A stretch of 64,000 bases of DNA from Dirofilaria immitis. Its lineage: Eukaryota; Nematoda; Chromadorea; Rhabditida; Onchocercidae. The notes under the pieces were generated by a model, which saw only the letters and a list, made by a program, of their open reading frames with translations, did not search any database and was not told the DNA's origin. Position 1 is the stretch's first letter; each line of letters begins with the position of its first letter. The stretch spans positions 558,001 through 622,000 of the forward strand of contig JAKNDB010000088.1 of assembly GCA_024305405.1 (NCBI GenBank). The letters are read 5' to 3'. The position numbers were made by a program, and so were the translations under genes. Positions 13,642 through 28,531 of the stretch are shown here, in pieces.

Positions 13642-16600
13642 GCTATTATTATTATTATTATTATCGACACTATTATTATTACGACTGTTATTGGCATTAT
13701 CATTATTATTAGTTCTTATAGTTGAAAATTTTTGGTAATTAACAGAAATGATAATGATAACAATAACAGTAATATAATTAATAATGATAGCATGGTATAT
13801 TGGTATACTGTAATAATATTGGTATACGGTAACAACAAAATAATTAATGTTAATGGATAATGATATATATTTATATTAAGTGATTTATAATTTATCTGTT
13901 TTAAATATCATTTTTGTAGCTAAATTATGAGAAATATTGAAATTTTAACTAATTGTAGAGGTGCTAAACGATTTAAACGTGTTTTTTGTTCATAAATTAT
14001 TTCAGAACAGTTAAAATGATAGTATACGGTATAAAAATTCTAAAATATTTTTTTTGCATTGGAATCAATTAAATGATCATTTAATATAATATCTATTAAT
14101 ATATATTATTATCCATTACCTTCAAAGTTATAATCATTTATTAAATAATAAAAGCAATGTATGATAGTATTATTGATATAAAACATATTCAAAGATGAAA
14201 TAAACTTTTAGGATTGTTAAATTTAATTAATTAACATAAAAATTGTAAATATCATCAATTTCTCTTCGCTTTAAAATATTATTTTAATCATTTTAAAGTT
14301 AATAATTTTTAAGTTATAAATTTTTCAAATAATTAAGTACAACAAATCTTCGAAAAATAATCAAAGGACAAAAGGAAGAGTGAAAAAAGAAAGATATTTC
14401 TTATTAAATTTTCCATCTTATTTTCAGAAAATGGATGCATTTGTACCGTATGTACGAGTAGATGACAGTAAGCAAAAGAACTTGCAAAACGAATCGATGA
14501 TATCGTACGTATGCGAATCGGCGATAATATCGATCGTTACAATAGTTTTACAGTATATTTCATTCTTACTTTTTATTACAACAATGTCAAAAATATTCAG
14601 ATTTGTTTATTTTTTTTGTTAAAAATATCATTTTTTCTTTTTTAAATTTAAAAATTGCTATTCCATCTTAACATTTAATTATTTTTTATCAAAAATATGA
14701 AATGAAAAATAAAATTTTTTCGAATAATATTGAAATATTATTAATACCAAAATATTGGATTAATTCAACTTTTTTCCAAAATTATTCCTAGAATTTGTTA
14801 AAAGTTTGAGTTGAAATTTGAAAATTAATTTCATATATTTTGAATTTTACTTTTAATTCGAATTGAAATCGAAGATTTCTTTCTTTTTAATCATTTTTGT
14901 TTTCGGCGACTTTATTAAATTTAATTTATTGCTTAATTATATTAGTTTATTAACTTATTTTACGCTAATATTCAATTTAGATTATACAGTTTATTATAAT
15001 AAATTAATTTCGAATAAAAATCATAATTACAATGTGAAGGAAATAAAAATCTTTTGAAAATTATTTCGAGAATTTTTTGATCAATCATTATTTTATGACT
15101 AGTTTATGATTTACATATATATATTCAAGAGCATAAAAACCATTCTAATGAAAAATTAACTTCAATAATATTCAAGTATCAAGTACTACTTTAAGTTTTT
15201 TTAAATCAAATTACAGGATATATACGATAAACAGGTATGGATCTCAGGTGTAACAGTTCCATTAGCACAATGTGGATGGTTAAGTACACGTACCGGTAAT
15301 ATTGGTATTCAAAATTGCAATAATTTATTATCATTTGTATGCGAAAAAGGTTAAAAATTAATTATTAAAAATTTATTAATTTTTAAACTAAATTAATTGT
15401 AATAATAAAATGAATCAAATTATCGATTACCTACCGTAAACGAATTTAATCGGTTAACTAATTGATAATTAATAACTTATAATTTTTTTCTAATTATTAC
15501 TACATTAAATGATAATAATATCAGAAAATAAATAATAAAATTTTTCTATTAAATTGACTAAAATCATTCGCAAAATTGGACAAAAAAAAATTCGAATACG
15601 AGAATCGAATGAATGAATATAAAATGAAATTTAATTAAATACATAATATAACAAATATTATTAATTCCAATTATCAATAAAATTTTTTTGGAAAAATCTG
15701 TTTCTAACTTACTTATTTAAAAAAAAAATGATAAACGTTAATATTATAATGCGAAAAACTATTGTCAATTGTATTTAATTGATGGAAAAAGAAATACGAG
15801 TAGATACGACAAGCAAATTATATTTAAGAAATTGTTATTCAATTATTTATTTTTAGAAAAAAAAACGAAGTTAGATAGTAATTATAATAAAAAAAATAAA
15901 TGCTAATTGTATTTAATTGCAACGATAAATTATATGCACAACTATAAAATCAAATAATCGCAATTAATTAATTAATTAAATCCTAATCATACTTGATTGA
16001 AGGATTAAATTATGAGCTACTATAGGTGATTACAATTAATTAATGCTAATCATATTGAATTAAAAGGATAAATTATGATGAACAAATATAGTTATATAGT
16101 CGCGATTAATTAATTAGTTAATTAATACTAATTGTATTAACTGAAAAGATTAATTATGAGCGACTGTAAAATTGAATAAATTGCAATTAATTAATTAAGT
16201 AAATTACAAAGGCGTTATTATTTAATTAATTAATTAAGCTAAATTACACGAGCGTTATCTAATTAATTAAGTAAATTACGGGAGCATTATCTAATCAATT
16301 AATTAATTAAATAAATTACAGGAGTGTTATTTAATTAATTACTTAATTAAGCTAAATTACGCGAGCATTATCTAATTAATTAAGCTAAATTACAGGCGTG
16401 TTATCGTACGATGAGCCAACACTTTGGAGAGGTGGAATAATTATTACGATAATTGCATTAAGCATACTTCTAATTATCATTTTATTATTAACTATTTGCT
16501 GGTATAGAAAATCACGAAAACGAAAAGAAGAAGAAATAAGTCGGAAAGAATGTATCCGTGCTTCATTAAGACTTAGCAAATTGGCAAATGAATTAAAGCG

Positions 16601-19348
16601 AAATAATAGTAATAATCGAATTGCTACAAATGTATGTTTGTATAATATTTTTATTTTTTAAATTTTAATAATTTCCATTTAATATTCTTTTTTTTCATCG
16701 TTTCATAATTATAAATATTTACTAATATATTACTGTACGTTTCATAACTATAAATATTTACTAATATATTACTGTACGTTTCATAACTATAAATATTTAC
16801 TAATATATTATTGTACAACTTTCTTTTTTTCGCTACTCTATAGTGACTATTTCCAATATTATCTTATTATTATCACTATTGTTTAGAATTATCAACAATT
16901 AGTCATATCATCATTACCATTATTTATATATGATATATATGATAACAGCTGAAAATTTAAATGCTTAATTTTGCAATCTAATAATGCAATCGTAAATTAA
17001 TTTTACTGTTGTGATATCATTTATTTACTATGATTCAGGGCGTTTACTGTAAATAACCATAACAACATTATTTATAAAATTACAATTGTCTTTAGTGTTA
17101 TTGCTGTTATTATTTAGAATGATTATAATGATCATTACTATATTGTTATAATTACGGTGATCTGTCGTCATGATTACTGTAATCTATTATTGCGTCATTA
17201 CTGTAATCATTTATAGATAGCAACGGTTGGAACACTGAATGGTATAGATTTGCAAACGGATGATGCAATCATGAATGCACACCGTAATTTGGTTCATGGA
17301 GAAGATGATAATTCATGGTCAACAATAACAAAACAACCGATATTATCTACCGAAATATATTCAGGAAATAATTCAGTAACATCATTTGTTAATCAAAGAA
17401 CAAGGTATCGTCCATCACCTGTTGCAGAATTAAATAAAATCAATTCTACTACTGATTCATCATGCTCAACAACAAATACTGCTGAAAGTTTTACATATCA
17501 TATGCCATTATCTTCCAGGTAAGTAATTTATTTTGCAATTTTCTCTTTTAATTATTCAATTAAAATTATCATTTAAATTAATCATATCTATTTATCAATC
17601 TGTCAGAAATATATTTCAAATTCAGTAATTTATCATTGACGCTATTTTATTCCTTTCTTTTTCACTGATAATTTAATTTCAGAAATTTGGTTTCACAAAA
17701 GCCAAATCCATACTCTGAAGTATCATTGAATGTATTTAACGCTTATGGATCAATTAACAATCGAACAGATGATAATAATAGTAATGATCGATCAGTTATC
17801 GATCGGCGCAGTACGGATATATCAACATGTAGTACAGATACTGTTACCTGTTCAGTATGTCAAGATTGTGGTGAATCAACAGTTACAGAACGATCATCTT
17901 GGAATGATTCTAGTAGTGCTCAATCTTCAATCGTTTCTGATCGAACTATTCAACAATTGGTATGAATTTTTCTTTTTTTTTTTCAAGAGTTTTATTTTAA
18001 ATTATTTATTTATTTTTATTTATTGTTTCTTTATTGTATTTTAATTTTAGATACTTTCACTTTTTTTTTGTTAAATTTTTATTTTTACTGAAAGATAATT
18101 TTAGATATGTAAATAAAGAACAAAAATAGTACAACGTATTTATTAAATTTATATCATTTCGTTGCAATGATAACGAATATATTTTATATTTGAAATGGTT
18201 AAAATATTACGCATAAAAATGACTTATTAAATATGAAATTATTAAAAGATTTCTTTTTTTTTCTTTTTAGAAAAACAAATGAAAGAAAAGTGAAATTATT
18301 TTGAATAATATATAATATTTATTTAATTTCATTTTATCAATAATTAACATTATTGATAAATGATAAAGAATTGTTGCATGTTAAAATTCATTTATATATA
18401 TATATATTTTAGTTTTATTAGAAAAAAAAGATGCATTAATCCGATTGGAAAAAGAAAGTTTATTTTTTTATTTTGTTTAAAATAAACAAAATGAAAATTT
18501 CAAAGGTTAAACCACTTCTTAATCGAACAACCGAACAATTAGCAACAAATGCAGTAATAGGAAAGAATACAACAACAACATGTGTAACATCAAAAACTTT
18601 TAATTCACATCCACGTTCTATCAATTATAGTAAGCTTGCTGATCTTCCACCACCACCATTATTTGATCCAAAATTACTTGAAAGTAAGTTAATTTATTTA
18701 TTTTTTGCTTTTAAATTATTCATTTTAAAATATAATAAAATAAGAAATTTTTTATTAAAAATATTTTATGCAATAAATTTCAAATATTTTAATAATTATT
18801 GAAAGAATTGAAATAATTTATTTTTTATTTTTCCATTTATATTTTAAGTTTACGGTATTCCTATTATATCAGATGAAAGAAATGACGAAATATCACTTAA
18901 ACCAGTACGTATCGCACCACCACCACCACCACCACAACCATCACTACTACCACAATCAATATCATCACCACCACCGCAATCATTATCACAACCACCACCA
19001 ATATCATCATCATCATCATTATCACCATCAACTTCTATTCCTATCTCGATTGATAATGAACATTTTGTTCCATTCGAAATTCCAACTATTTCATCACCAC
19101 CACGACGTTCATTGTATGAAACTACAACCGAATTAGTACGAAATAGGCCTAGCAGTAGTAATTCATTATCATATCGGACTAAAATTCATAAACCCTCAAT
19201 ACCACCACCGAATCCACCAACAAATTATGGATGCATTCGAAATTCTCCTCAATCAAGTCAATCACTTGTTGATCTCATCACTCCATCCGTGCATTATCAG
19301 CGAAGTAATTCAACCGGCAAATCATTACCTATTGAAACATCAATGTAA
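259..19348 (+). CDS. Bark beetle/Anakonda-like transmembrane protein (5' partial, 28 exons)
   Basis: Exons: 259-448, 748-986, 1349-1549, 2295-2480, 3227-3459, 3921-4100, 4740-4940, 5489-5697, 6169-6351, 6619-6860, 7444-7520, 7870-8015, 8554-8665, 8946-9133, 9457-9688, 10170-10366, 10734-10898, 11282-11509, 11789-12018, 12653-12810, 13218-13324, 14428-14552, 15217-15349, 16396-16631, 17217-17518, 17683-17959, 18506-18683, 18849-19348. They join in phase into about 1,885 residues after three one-base corrections. Domains: right-handed beta-helix repeats with YNWWG and ENYWG turns; SRCR (about 580-685: EFYNATTNEWIPSCD, VVCRELGF, QCPI, HCGE); more helix repeats; C-type lectin domain (about 1267-1388: GDCPAGWF, KSCF, KFCQ, QCGW, QNCNN, FVCEK); TM segment (about 1402-1424) followed by basic RKSRKRK; 460-residue Ser/Thr/Pro-rich cytoplasmic tail. 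This order is that of Drosophila Bark beetle/Anakonda, an organiser of tricellular septate junctions; the nematode role is inferred. The N-terminus lies before base 1. Confidence 0.85.
2066..2150. repeat. 33-bp tandem repeat, three copies
   Basis: ATCAATCAATAGCATATATT followed by a T/GTAAAAGTTGC part occurs three times with 33-bp spacing, inside the intron before exon 2295. Copies differ at few positions. Confidence 0.8.
2735..2860. repeat. Imperfect inverted repeat in an intron (MITE-like)
   Basis: GGAAAAAGGCAATTTAAATT near 2759 is matched in reverse complement by AATTTAAGTTGCTTTTCTTTCC ending near 2861, the arms being about 28 bases with a few mismatches. A shorter match extends outward (ATAAATTTCC against GAATTTATAT). 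No target duplication could be defined by eye. Confidence 0.45.
2890..3140. other. GC-richer, hairpin-dense intronic island
   Basis: This part of the intron before exon 3227 is clearly less AT-rich than its surroundings. It contains AACCAA/TTGGTT (2890-2904), a stem TGCCT-GCTTAAA (2925-2936) pairing with TTTAAGC (2949-2955) and AGGCA (2961-2965), and ATTCG/CGAAT near 3027-3041. No coding frame is evident. Could be an intron-borne non-coding RNA or an old mobile-element remnant. Confidence 0.35.
4196..4240. repeat. (TA)n / (TATG)n microsatellite
   Basis: A run of TA dinucleotides passes into GTATATGTATGTATTTGTATG within the intron after exon 3921-4100. Confidence 0.8.
6169..6860 (+). other. 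SRCR domain of the bark-like protein (two exons)
   Basis: After inserting one T in the run at 6235-6237, exon 6169-6351 reads FDIRLNGTKRKIGFLEFYN and then ATTNEWIPSCDREFTIRNAQ. Exon 6619-6860 continues with VVCRELGFDS, CNGIELKFEQCPIRM and a final HCGE. These are the usual SRCR landmarks (conserved CRELGF and the late cysteines). The domain sits between two blocks of beta-helix repeats, as in insect Bark. An extracellular protein-binding role follows from the family. Confidence 0.85.
8282..8375. repeat. Perfect 20-bp inverted repeat with a tri-repeat loop
   Basis: TTTTTATTTTTCATATGAAT at 8282-8301 is exactly complemented by ATTCATATGAAAAATAAAAA at 8356-8375. The 54-base loop holds three near-copies of TTTTAATAAAATG. 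Located in the intron 8016-8553 of the bark-like gene. Confidence 0.85.
12275..12540. repeat. 144-bp tandem duplication in an intron
   Basis: TTCTAATTTAATAG, CATGAGATAACCATAATCAT, GTGAATCTCGATATTTTGGA and TAAAATAAAGGTCAA occur twice 144 bases apart (for example at 12291 and 12435), with only a few differences. Recent duplication within the intron 12019-12652. Confidence 0.85.
13218..15349 (+). other. C-type lectin-like domain of the bark-like protein (three exons)
   Basis: Exon 13218-13324 gives GDCPAGWFQIGKEEFKSCF and AAVKFCQ; exon 14428-14552 gives KMDAFVPYVRVDDSKQK and, after one inserted G near 14478, ELAKRIDDIVRMRIGDNIDR; exon 15217-15349 gives VWISGVTVPLAQCGW and NNLLSFVCEK. Six cysteines fit a long-form C-type lectin fold. 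No EPN or QPD sugar-binding triplet is visible, so this is a CTLD that probably binds protein and not sugar (inference). Confidence 0.8.
13436..13700. repeat. (ATT)n trinucleotide microsatellite
   Basis: About 260 bases of ATT/TTA repeats with scattered ATC and GTT variants in the intron following the first lectin exon. The poly-Ile open frames on both strands here are artefacts of this repeat. Confidence 0.95.
15900..16195. repeat. Degenerate tandem repeat, unit about 70-80 bp, four copies
   Basis: Copies begin near 15900, 15975, 16040 and 16118. Each has CTAAT(C/T)(G/A)TA(T)TT near the start, AAATTATGAGC or a relative in the middle, and GCAATTAATTAATT at the end. It runs directly into the shorter array at 16201. 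Confidence 0.6.
16201..16412. repeat. Degenerate minisatellite spanning a splice acceptor
   Basis: Six related units of the form TAATTAATTAAGCTAAATTAC, then A/GG/CG-GCGTTATC, occur at about 16201, 16247, 16272, 16312, 16354 and 16386. The last unit contains the real acceptor TAAATTACAG/GCGTGTTATC at 16395/16396 and the first codons of the transmembrane exon. The unit at about 16314 also carries a TTACAG. Confidence 0.8.
16396..16631 (+). other. Transmembrane exon of the bark-like protein
   Basis: The exon reads GVLSYDEPTLWRGG, then a run of 22 Ile/Leu/Thr/Ala residues ending LLLTICW, then YRKSRKRKEEE. This is a single-pass membrane segment with a positive-inside stop-transfer sequence, placing the lectin and SRCR domains outside the cell. 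The acceptor and first codons lie inside the last unit of a tandem repeat (16201-16412). Confidence 0.85.
16699..16816. repeat. 39-bp tandem repeat, three copies
   Basis: TTTCATAACTATAAATATTT followed by ACTAATATATTACTGTACG begins at 16701, 16740 and 16779. Located in the intron 16632-17216. Confidence 0.9.
18915..19035 (+). repeat. In-frame CAC/CAT/CAA repeat coding for a Pro/Ser-rich tract
   Basis: The last exon of the bark-like gene contains CCACCA and ATCATC runs that read APPPPPPQPSLLPQ, SSPPPQSLSQPPP and ISSSSSLSPS in the true frame. The polyhistidine frame offset by one is a shadow. Proline tracts of this kind could bind SH3 or WW domains (inference). Confidence 0.8.
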
Positions 19349-19405
19349 TTTTTGCATTTCATATTTGTAAATTTATAATTCTCATGTAATTTCATGCTTG
19401 CGGGT

Positions 19406-19498
19406 TTCTTCTTCTTCGTCTTCTTTGTCTTCTTCGTCTTCGTCTTCTTCGTCTTCATCTTCATCTTCTTCGTTTTCGTTTTCGTCTTCTTCCTCCTT
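19406..19498. repeat. CTT/CGT trinucleotide microsatellite
   Basis: TTCTTCGTCTTCTTTGTCTTC-type repeat over about 90 bases, 60 bases after the stop codon of the bark-like gene. The lysine-rich minus-strand frame here is a product of the repeat. Confidence 0.9.
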
Positions 19499-21924
19499 TC
19501 CAATTTATTGTTTATAATTTTTTTTTAATTCCATAATTTGTTTACTGAATCATTTAGCTGTTTGCTTTCTTTTAATGATCTCGGATGATAAGTATTTAAG
19601 CATATAAATGATAAGCAACAGTTCGATCACTTCAATCGATCAAGAGCAAATAAATTAAGAATGAGATAAGAGCAAAAAAAATTAACCTTATATTTTAGGC
19701 CTAATTTTTTATTTTTTAAAATCGTCACTTTCAAATAATTCATTATTCGTAATAAAATTTATAAAAAATATTTATTAAAAATAAGCTCAATGAATTATTC
19801 ATTCATTCTTTTCTAATTTGTGATTTTTTTTGTGATTTAATAATTGTAAATTTAATTTTCTCGATCATAATAAACAATTTCATATGAATTAAATAACCTC
19901 TATTCATTCATAATTAATATTAATATTATTATATGCCTTATGATATCTAAAAAAAAAAAAGTATGCTGTAAAAACTAGTTATACCTATCTATTATATTTG
20001 TTTTTTTTAATTGAATTTTAATTAACGCAATTATATTATATTTCATTTTGCTCATTCATTTCATATTTTAATTGAAAAAATTTTTCTGTGAATAATAATT
20101 CTTTTTTTTAATGATAGCTCAATTATGTATTTTATGTTATTTTTTTTTGATTCTTGCAATCATTTCGAAATATAATAAAAATGTCTGAAACTTTATCATT
20201 CTTCTTAAAGATTCTTCTCCCATGGAACAATTAGAATAACTAGTCTTGCAAATCATTAAACCAGCAAGTGCCTTAATTTAAAAGAAACAGTTTTACTCCA
20301 ACGAGAGAAATTTTTTAGAATAAAGAATTTCATGCTGACTATATCATAGTAACATATCATAGTTGCGCAAGCCATATCTGATTCATTTATTTTGCTAAAT
20401 CGATTAATTGGTCGGTATTGCACATAGTTCGTAATACGTGGGCCGAATGTATGTTGTTTCGAAATCTTCGAGATGTCGCGGGATCATCGAGATTGTTACA
20501 ATTTGATTTCTCAATGAGAGGAAAAGACGAGAAAAATCAGGAAAGAAATCGTAAATATTGACAACTATGCAAAATAGTTTTCTGAAAAAAACAGAAAATA
20601 CTTCGATATTCTTTCGTTTTTAAATTTTTCTATCATTTATGAATTTTAATTGATAGTTTAAATAGCCAAGTGTTATGTGCTATTTATACTTTTAGATTTT
20701 ATATACTTGTTCATATTCTATGTATTTTTGCTTTTTACATTTTATTTTTTGTCCTATTTTGCGAATATGCTTTGTACTACTATGTATGCCAATTTAAATT
20801 GTTGAAAAAACAAAAGTTGACAAATTTCTAATGAATTCTTTATTTTTCATCATCAGCAATAAAACAACATTAGATTGATGATTCGTTTCTTGTTCGATCG
20901 ATCATTGTTATTGTTGGATGAAAGAAATGATGGAAGAAGCTTCCGAATAATCAAAAGATCCAAAAACTAAAACATATAAAATACATCATTCATCATCATC
21001 ATCATCATCAACGAAAAAAAAAAGTTAATTGATATCCCGCTTTTTTTTACCTTCATAACTTACTACTATAAAAATGTGTTAACTGCATACAATTTTTACA
21101 TATATTAGTTTACATTATTCGACGATTTATTTGACAATTATCTTTGATTCATTGATAGCATATCGTTAAAAATAAATGATTCAGCATATGTGCATAATTG
21201 GATAATTAAAAATCAATAAAGATTAATTTCCGATTTTACAATTATGTCAAATAATTTAATAATTTATTGATTTTCATTTTACATTTGCCAAATTTTTTTT
21301 CAAAGTGTAGTAAATAATCAAGCTTAGATTATTTCAACTTATCGATCAAATTCAACTTTACCAAATATTCGCATAAAAATTTCTCGCAATAATAATTTTA
21401 ATAAAGCCAATACTATTGACAAGATGCTATTAAATTATATATGTCCTAGAGTTTTAAATTAATTTGCAGTTTGTTTTTATGAACAACAAATTTTTTTTTC
21501 TAAGATTTTTTATTATCATTACTATTATCATTTTATCACTTTTTTTCTCTCCTTTTTCCTCATTTCCATAATTCTATTATTTTGTCGAGCTGAATTATTA
21601 ATACGAGCATGTAGAAAATAATTAACAAAAATTTTTTCAGCAACTTGCATTTGCTATATTGGTAATTCATTAATGTTTTTCTTTTTTACTCTCGAAAATA
21701 TTATATTTTTTTCTCGATCTTCTATAATTTGTTGAAAATATAATTTAAAAAAATTATAAAGCAAGATAAGTTATCATTTAGCGAGTTAATTAGAAATCAA
21801 CAATGTATCTTAATAACATCATATCATTAGTTGATAATATCATATCATTAGTTAATAATAATATCATTTTATTAGTTGATTATAGAAGTTTCGCTATAAC
21901 TTTTTTTGTCAAAAATTTAATTTC

Positions 21925-21929
21925 ACCAC

Positions 21930-21972
<43 letters not shown>

Positions 21973-22120
21973 GTTATTATTAATTACTATTATTAGTATT
22001 ACTATTATTATTGTTATTATTAATTATGATTAATCTTTGCTTATTATTATTATCAATTATTATCATGGTTATTATTATTATCATTAATTATTATCACTAT
22101 TATTATCAATTATTATTAGT
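21925..22120. repeat. ATT/ATC microsatellite
   Basis: Pure TTA repeats near 21930-21975 degrade into TATTATCAATTATTATC units up to about 22120. Confidence 0.9.
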
Positions 22121-22559
22121 GTGATTTTCCGCCTACTTTTTTCTTTCCTCTTCTCTCTTTCTGTTTTTAAAATTTTTTCTCTTTTAATTTTAAAATTTAA
22201 AATTGATATGACCGATAATTTAACAAATGTAAAATATTGCCGACGAGAGGAGGAGGAGTAGGGGTGGGTGAGAGAAAAGTTATTTGAATGAAATTTTCAC
22301 AACAAATTCAATTTTCTCTTTTTCTATCGATCATTTGTTTCTTGTTTTTTTTTCTCTTATTCCGTACTCTTTTTTTTACATTTTACATTACTCTCGCAAA
22401 ATATATTGTCCTAGGCTGCTATTCTATGTCTTTTTTTATTTATATTAGCCTAGATTCTAGACTGGTTTTTCATCTTTTTAGAGTTTCTGAGCCATAATCA
22501 TTCTAACATATAGTATCTTTTGTTGTTGTTATGACAGTTTAAAGATTGTATTTTGTGAT

Positions 22560-22950
22560 GGATTATAGGAAAAGATCAATCAACAGCAATTATTTATCGT
22601 TGTTTAATTTTTGATCTATGAATATTATTCATATTGTGGTAGTATGTAGAAAAAATCAATGAATACAAATCAAAAATTGTAGTATTGTTTTATTTGTAAT
22701 CTATGAATATTCGTAATAATGGTAGATCAACTGATTGTGTAATCATAGCATTTTAATGAATGAGTATTTTTGCATTAAATAGTAGGGGTGGAAAATAATT
22801 AATAGAAGCTATAATTGTTAAGTATTTGTACTAATAATAAATGGAAAAGGTCAATTGTTACTATTTATAGAATCGTTCCATTTTCATCTATAAGTATTTG
22901 AAGATTGAAAAAAATCAATCAACAAAAATCATAGTACTGTTTTATTTTTT
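22560..22950. repeat. Degenerate tandem repeat, unit about 90-100 bp
   Basis: Recurrent pieces: AAATCAATCAACA or AAATCAATGAATACA, ATTGTAGTATTGTTTTATTT, and ATCTATGAATATT or ATCTATAAGTATT. About four copies, diverged. Confidence 0.5.
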
Positions 22951-23414
22951 CTCCTAATACTATAACCACCACTACTACTACTACTATTACTACAACAAAG
23001 TCCTGTTTCTCTTTCACTGAGGCAGATAGATGAATGGATGAATGAATGAGTAGGAGAAAATTAGTAAGACTACTTATCCCTTCCAAACTTTTTTTTCTTT
23101 CCATCCGATCGATATATGTCTTTTCGAGAATGTCACATGTTATGCTCAATGATATGAGAAAATATAGTAGCATAAGCATATGCATAGATAACGCATAGAT
23201 ACTTTAATAATGATATGTATATAAGATGTAGACATATGAAAGAATATATCAAAATACCATTTTTTTAAAGATCAAAAGATCAATTGACATCTTCGCTCGT
23301 ATAGATTTTATCAGAGGAATATGCAGTAGTGGTTTGTATCATTTGTTAAATGATGATGAGATAAGATTAATTGATATGTTATGATATGAATGGAATGATC
23401 AATAAAATTTTGCT

Positions 23415-23580
23415 AAATTTCATCATCAATTATTTAATTTTTTTTTTTACGAATTGAATTATTCACTTTTTCACATTCGAAAATTTTCACTAAATTCCTA
23501 TGTACTTTAAGAGATGAAAAATTTTATTTTGATTTTTAATTCGTAAAAAAAAAATGATGTAATTTATGATGAAATTGAAT
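23415..23580. repeat. Long imperfect inverted repeat
   Basis: CATTTCATCATCAATTATTT plus a T-run and TTACGAATTGAA near 23418-23458 is complemented by TTTTAATTCGTAAAAAAAAA, ATGATGTAATTTATGATGAA near 23538-23576. The arms are about 40 bases with several mismatches. Confidence 0.55.
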
Positions 23581-25400
23581 GATTTGAAAAAGTTTGTTTT
23601 TATTGCAAATTCAACAAAAATTGAACAATTCATGTGAAATTTAACAAATGAAAAGGTTTATTTTTATTTTAAATTTTGTGATAAATCAAATAATTCGTGC
23701 GAAATTTAAAGAATAGAAAAGTTATGCTTTTTTGTTTATGTTATATATTCTTAGATTTGATTGAACAAAATGATATGATAATAATGCATATGTTTTGTTT
23801 ATTTATTTGACAAATATAAAACTATGAATTTTACGTTGAAATTTCTATTTGATCAAGTATGAAAATTATGGTATTGTTGCAAAATCTTTTTTCTGACTTA
23901 GATTACTAATAATTAGTTAATAGGTCTTCGATTTGATGATTGAAGTCTTCAATTTGATCATTTGGAAATATAATATAGCAACATAATGTAAAATAGAAAT
24001 ATTCCATTATTTCTTATATTACTGATGAAAGATTGTTATCATTAAGCATATATAAATCATTGTCATTTTATCATTAAACGCAAAAAAAAGTGTTTCTCGT
24101 TATTCTTTTGTTTGATTAATTAATCAAATATTCATGGGAAAAAAAGAAAGAATTTAATTGATCAGGGAAGGATGTTATCTGTTAATATTATAACAAAGAT
24201 TAAAAAGAAACTGAAGTTATTTCAGTTTTTATATTGATATTATTCTGGTTTCACTCTTTTTTTTTGGTCTGATGAACAGCTATCAAGAATATTATATTAG
24301 GATAAGAAGGATTTATTGATTACAATAAGCAAGAAATGTGATGAATAATTTAATTAATTCATAAAAAAAGAAACAAAAAGGAATTATTTTTTATTTCAAA
24401 GGTGTTGCTGAAATCGCGAAGAAATCCCTTGGTATGACAAAATAAGAAGATTCATATATGGTAATTTGTTAGAGATGTACTAGAATATAGATCAAGAAGT
24501 TGCAAATCATACTAGTTATCATCTTGTTTATGTGCTCGAAATGAAAGCAATGACTCTGTTAATCTCAAAACTGATCTTGGGATAACATGAGAGATCCTAA
24601 TCAACAACATGATTTTCTTAGATCTGTTCCACGAGATCAGTTGGATGGCATATCGGGCATCTTCGGATCGCTCCTTTTCCTTTGTCGTGCTAACGTGATT
24701 AGAATTTGAATTGCCTTATTATATCGTTGATATTATGTAATTGTTGCGTTCGTTGACATATTATAGAAATTATTATGAAATTATTATAATAAAGATATAA
24801 TTATCCAAGTTTGAGGTGCTACCATTGAAAGGCAGAAAGAACCCTCAATTTTTGAATCCTTAATTTTTGTCATGGTTAAAGAAGATCGGCGATAAAGGGA
24901 ATTAGTTCTATGACTAAGAATTTTTTCACATTTATCGATACAAACTTTTTTTAATAATTGCATTCTATAAATAATTTTTCATTTAATTTCGTTTAAACTT
25001 AAAGCTTATTGAGAAAACTTTTTTTAATTTTGAAATAGCTTTCTTTTTCTATTCATGAGTGAATAAATTCGATGAAATACACCCATTTCAACTTTCTCAT
25101 AATTAAATTCTGGAATTGGTAATGTAGGAAAATAACAATAAGAGGAACTGACTAATATCGAGAAATTATTTTGCAAAGTGATTTTAACCTGAAATGTAAA
25201 AATTGAGCAACAATGATAGCATTATTCGTTCTATTAGTAAAATTATAAAAACGTCTAAAATTTTTTGATAAAGATTACTTTTGACATTTCAAAAACTTAT
25301 CATGAAGTCAAATCGTACTTGCCATTATTCGTTATCAATGTTATCATTTAAAAAAAAATAACTTAGTCAAATTTCTTCTTTCTATTCATTTATTTGTTTT

Positions 25401-25402
25401 AG
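25401..25402 (+). promoter_or_regulatory. Likely spliced-leader trans-splice acceptor of mdh-1
   Basis: TTTGTTTTAG precedes TACTAAAACA and the ATG at 25413. A strong acceptor immediately before a start codon with no upstream donor in evidence is the usual sign of a trans-spliced nematode mRNA. Inference from position only. Confidence 0.55.
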
Positions 25403-25412
25403 TACTAAAACA

Positions 25413-28531
<3,119 letters not shown>

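Larger units (their letters stand above)
19349..25400. other. Six-kilobase gap without a supported gene
   Basis: Follows the bark-like stop codon and precedes mdh-1. It holds a CTT/CGT microsatellite (19406-19498), an ATC/ATT microsatellite (21925-22120), a degenerate array (22560-22950) and an inverted repeat (23415-23580). Isolated acceptor/donor pairs such as 21641-21661 exist but have no partners. GC-richer patches near 20400-20560 and 24590-24720 show no clear frame. Confidence 0.6.

Noticed and set aside
13378..13725. Long poly-isoleucine open frames on both strands
   Set aside because: They are simply the (ATT)n microsatellite translated; no codon variety or family features.
18873..19136. 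Histidine-rich open frame
   Set aside because: A one-base shadow of the proline-rich tail of the bark-like protein, whose frame is set by the preceding exon and by the in-frame end at 19348.
19297..19503. Lysine/threonine-rich minus-strand frame
   Set aside because: Produced by the CTT/CGT microsatellite after the gene.
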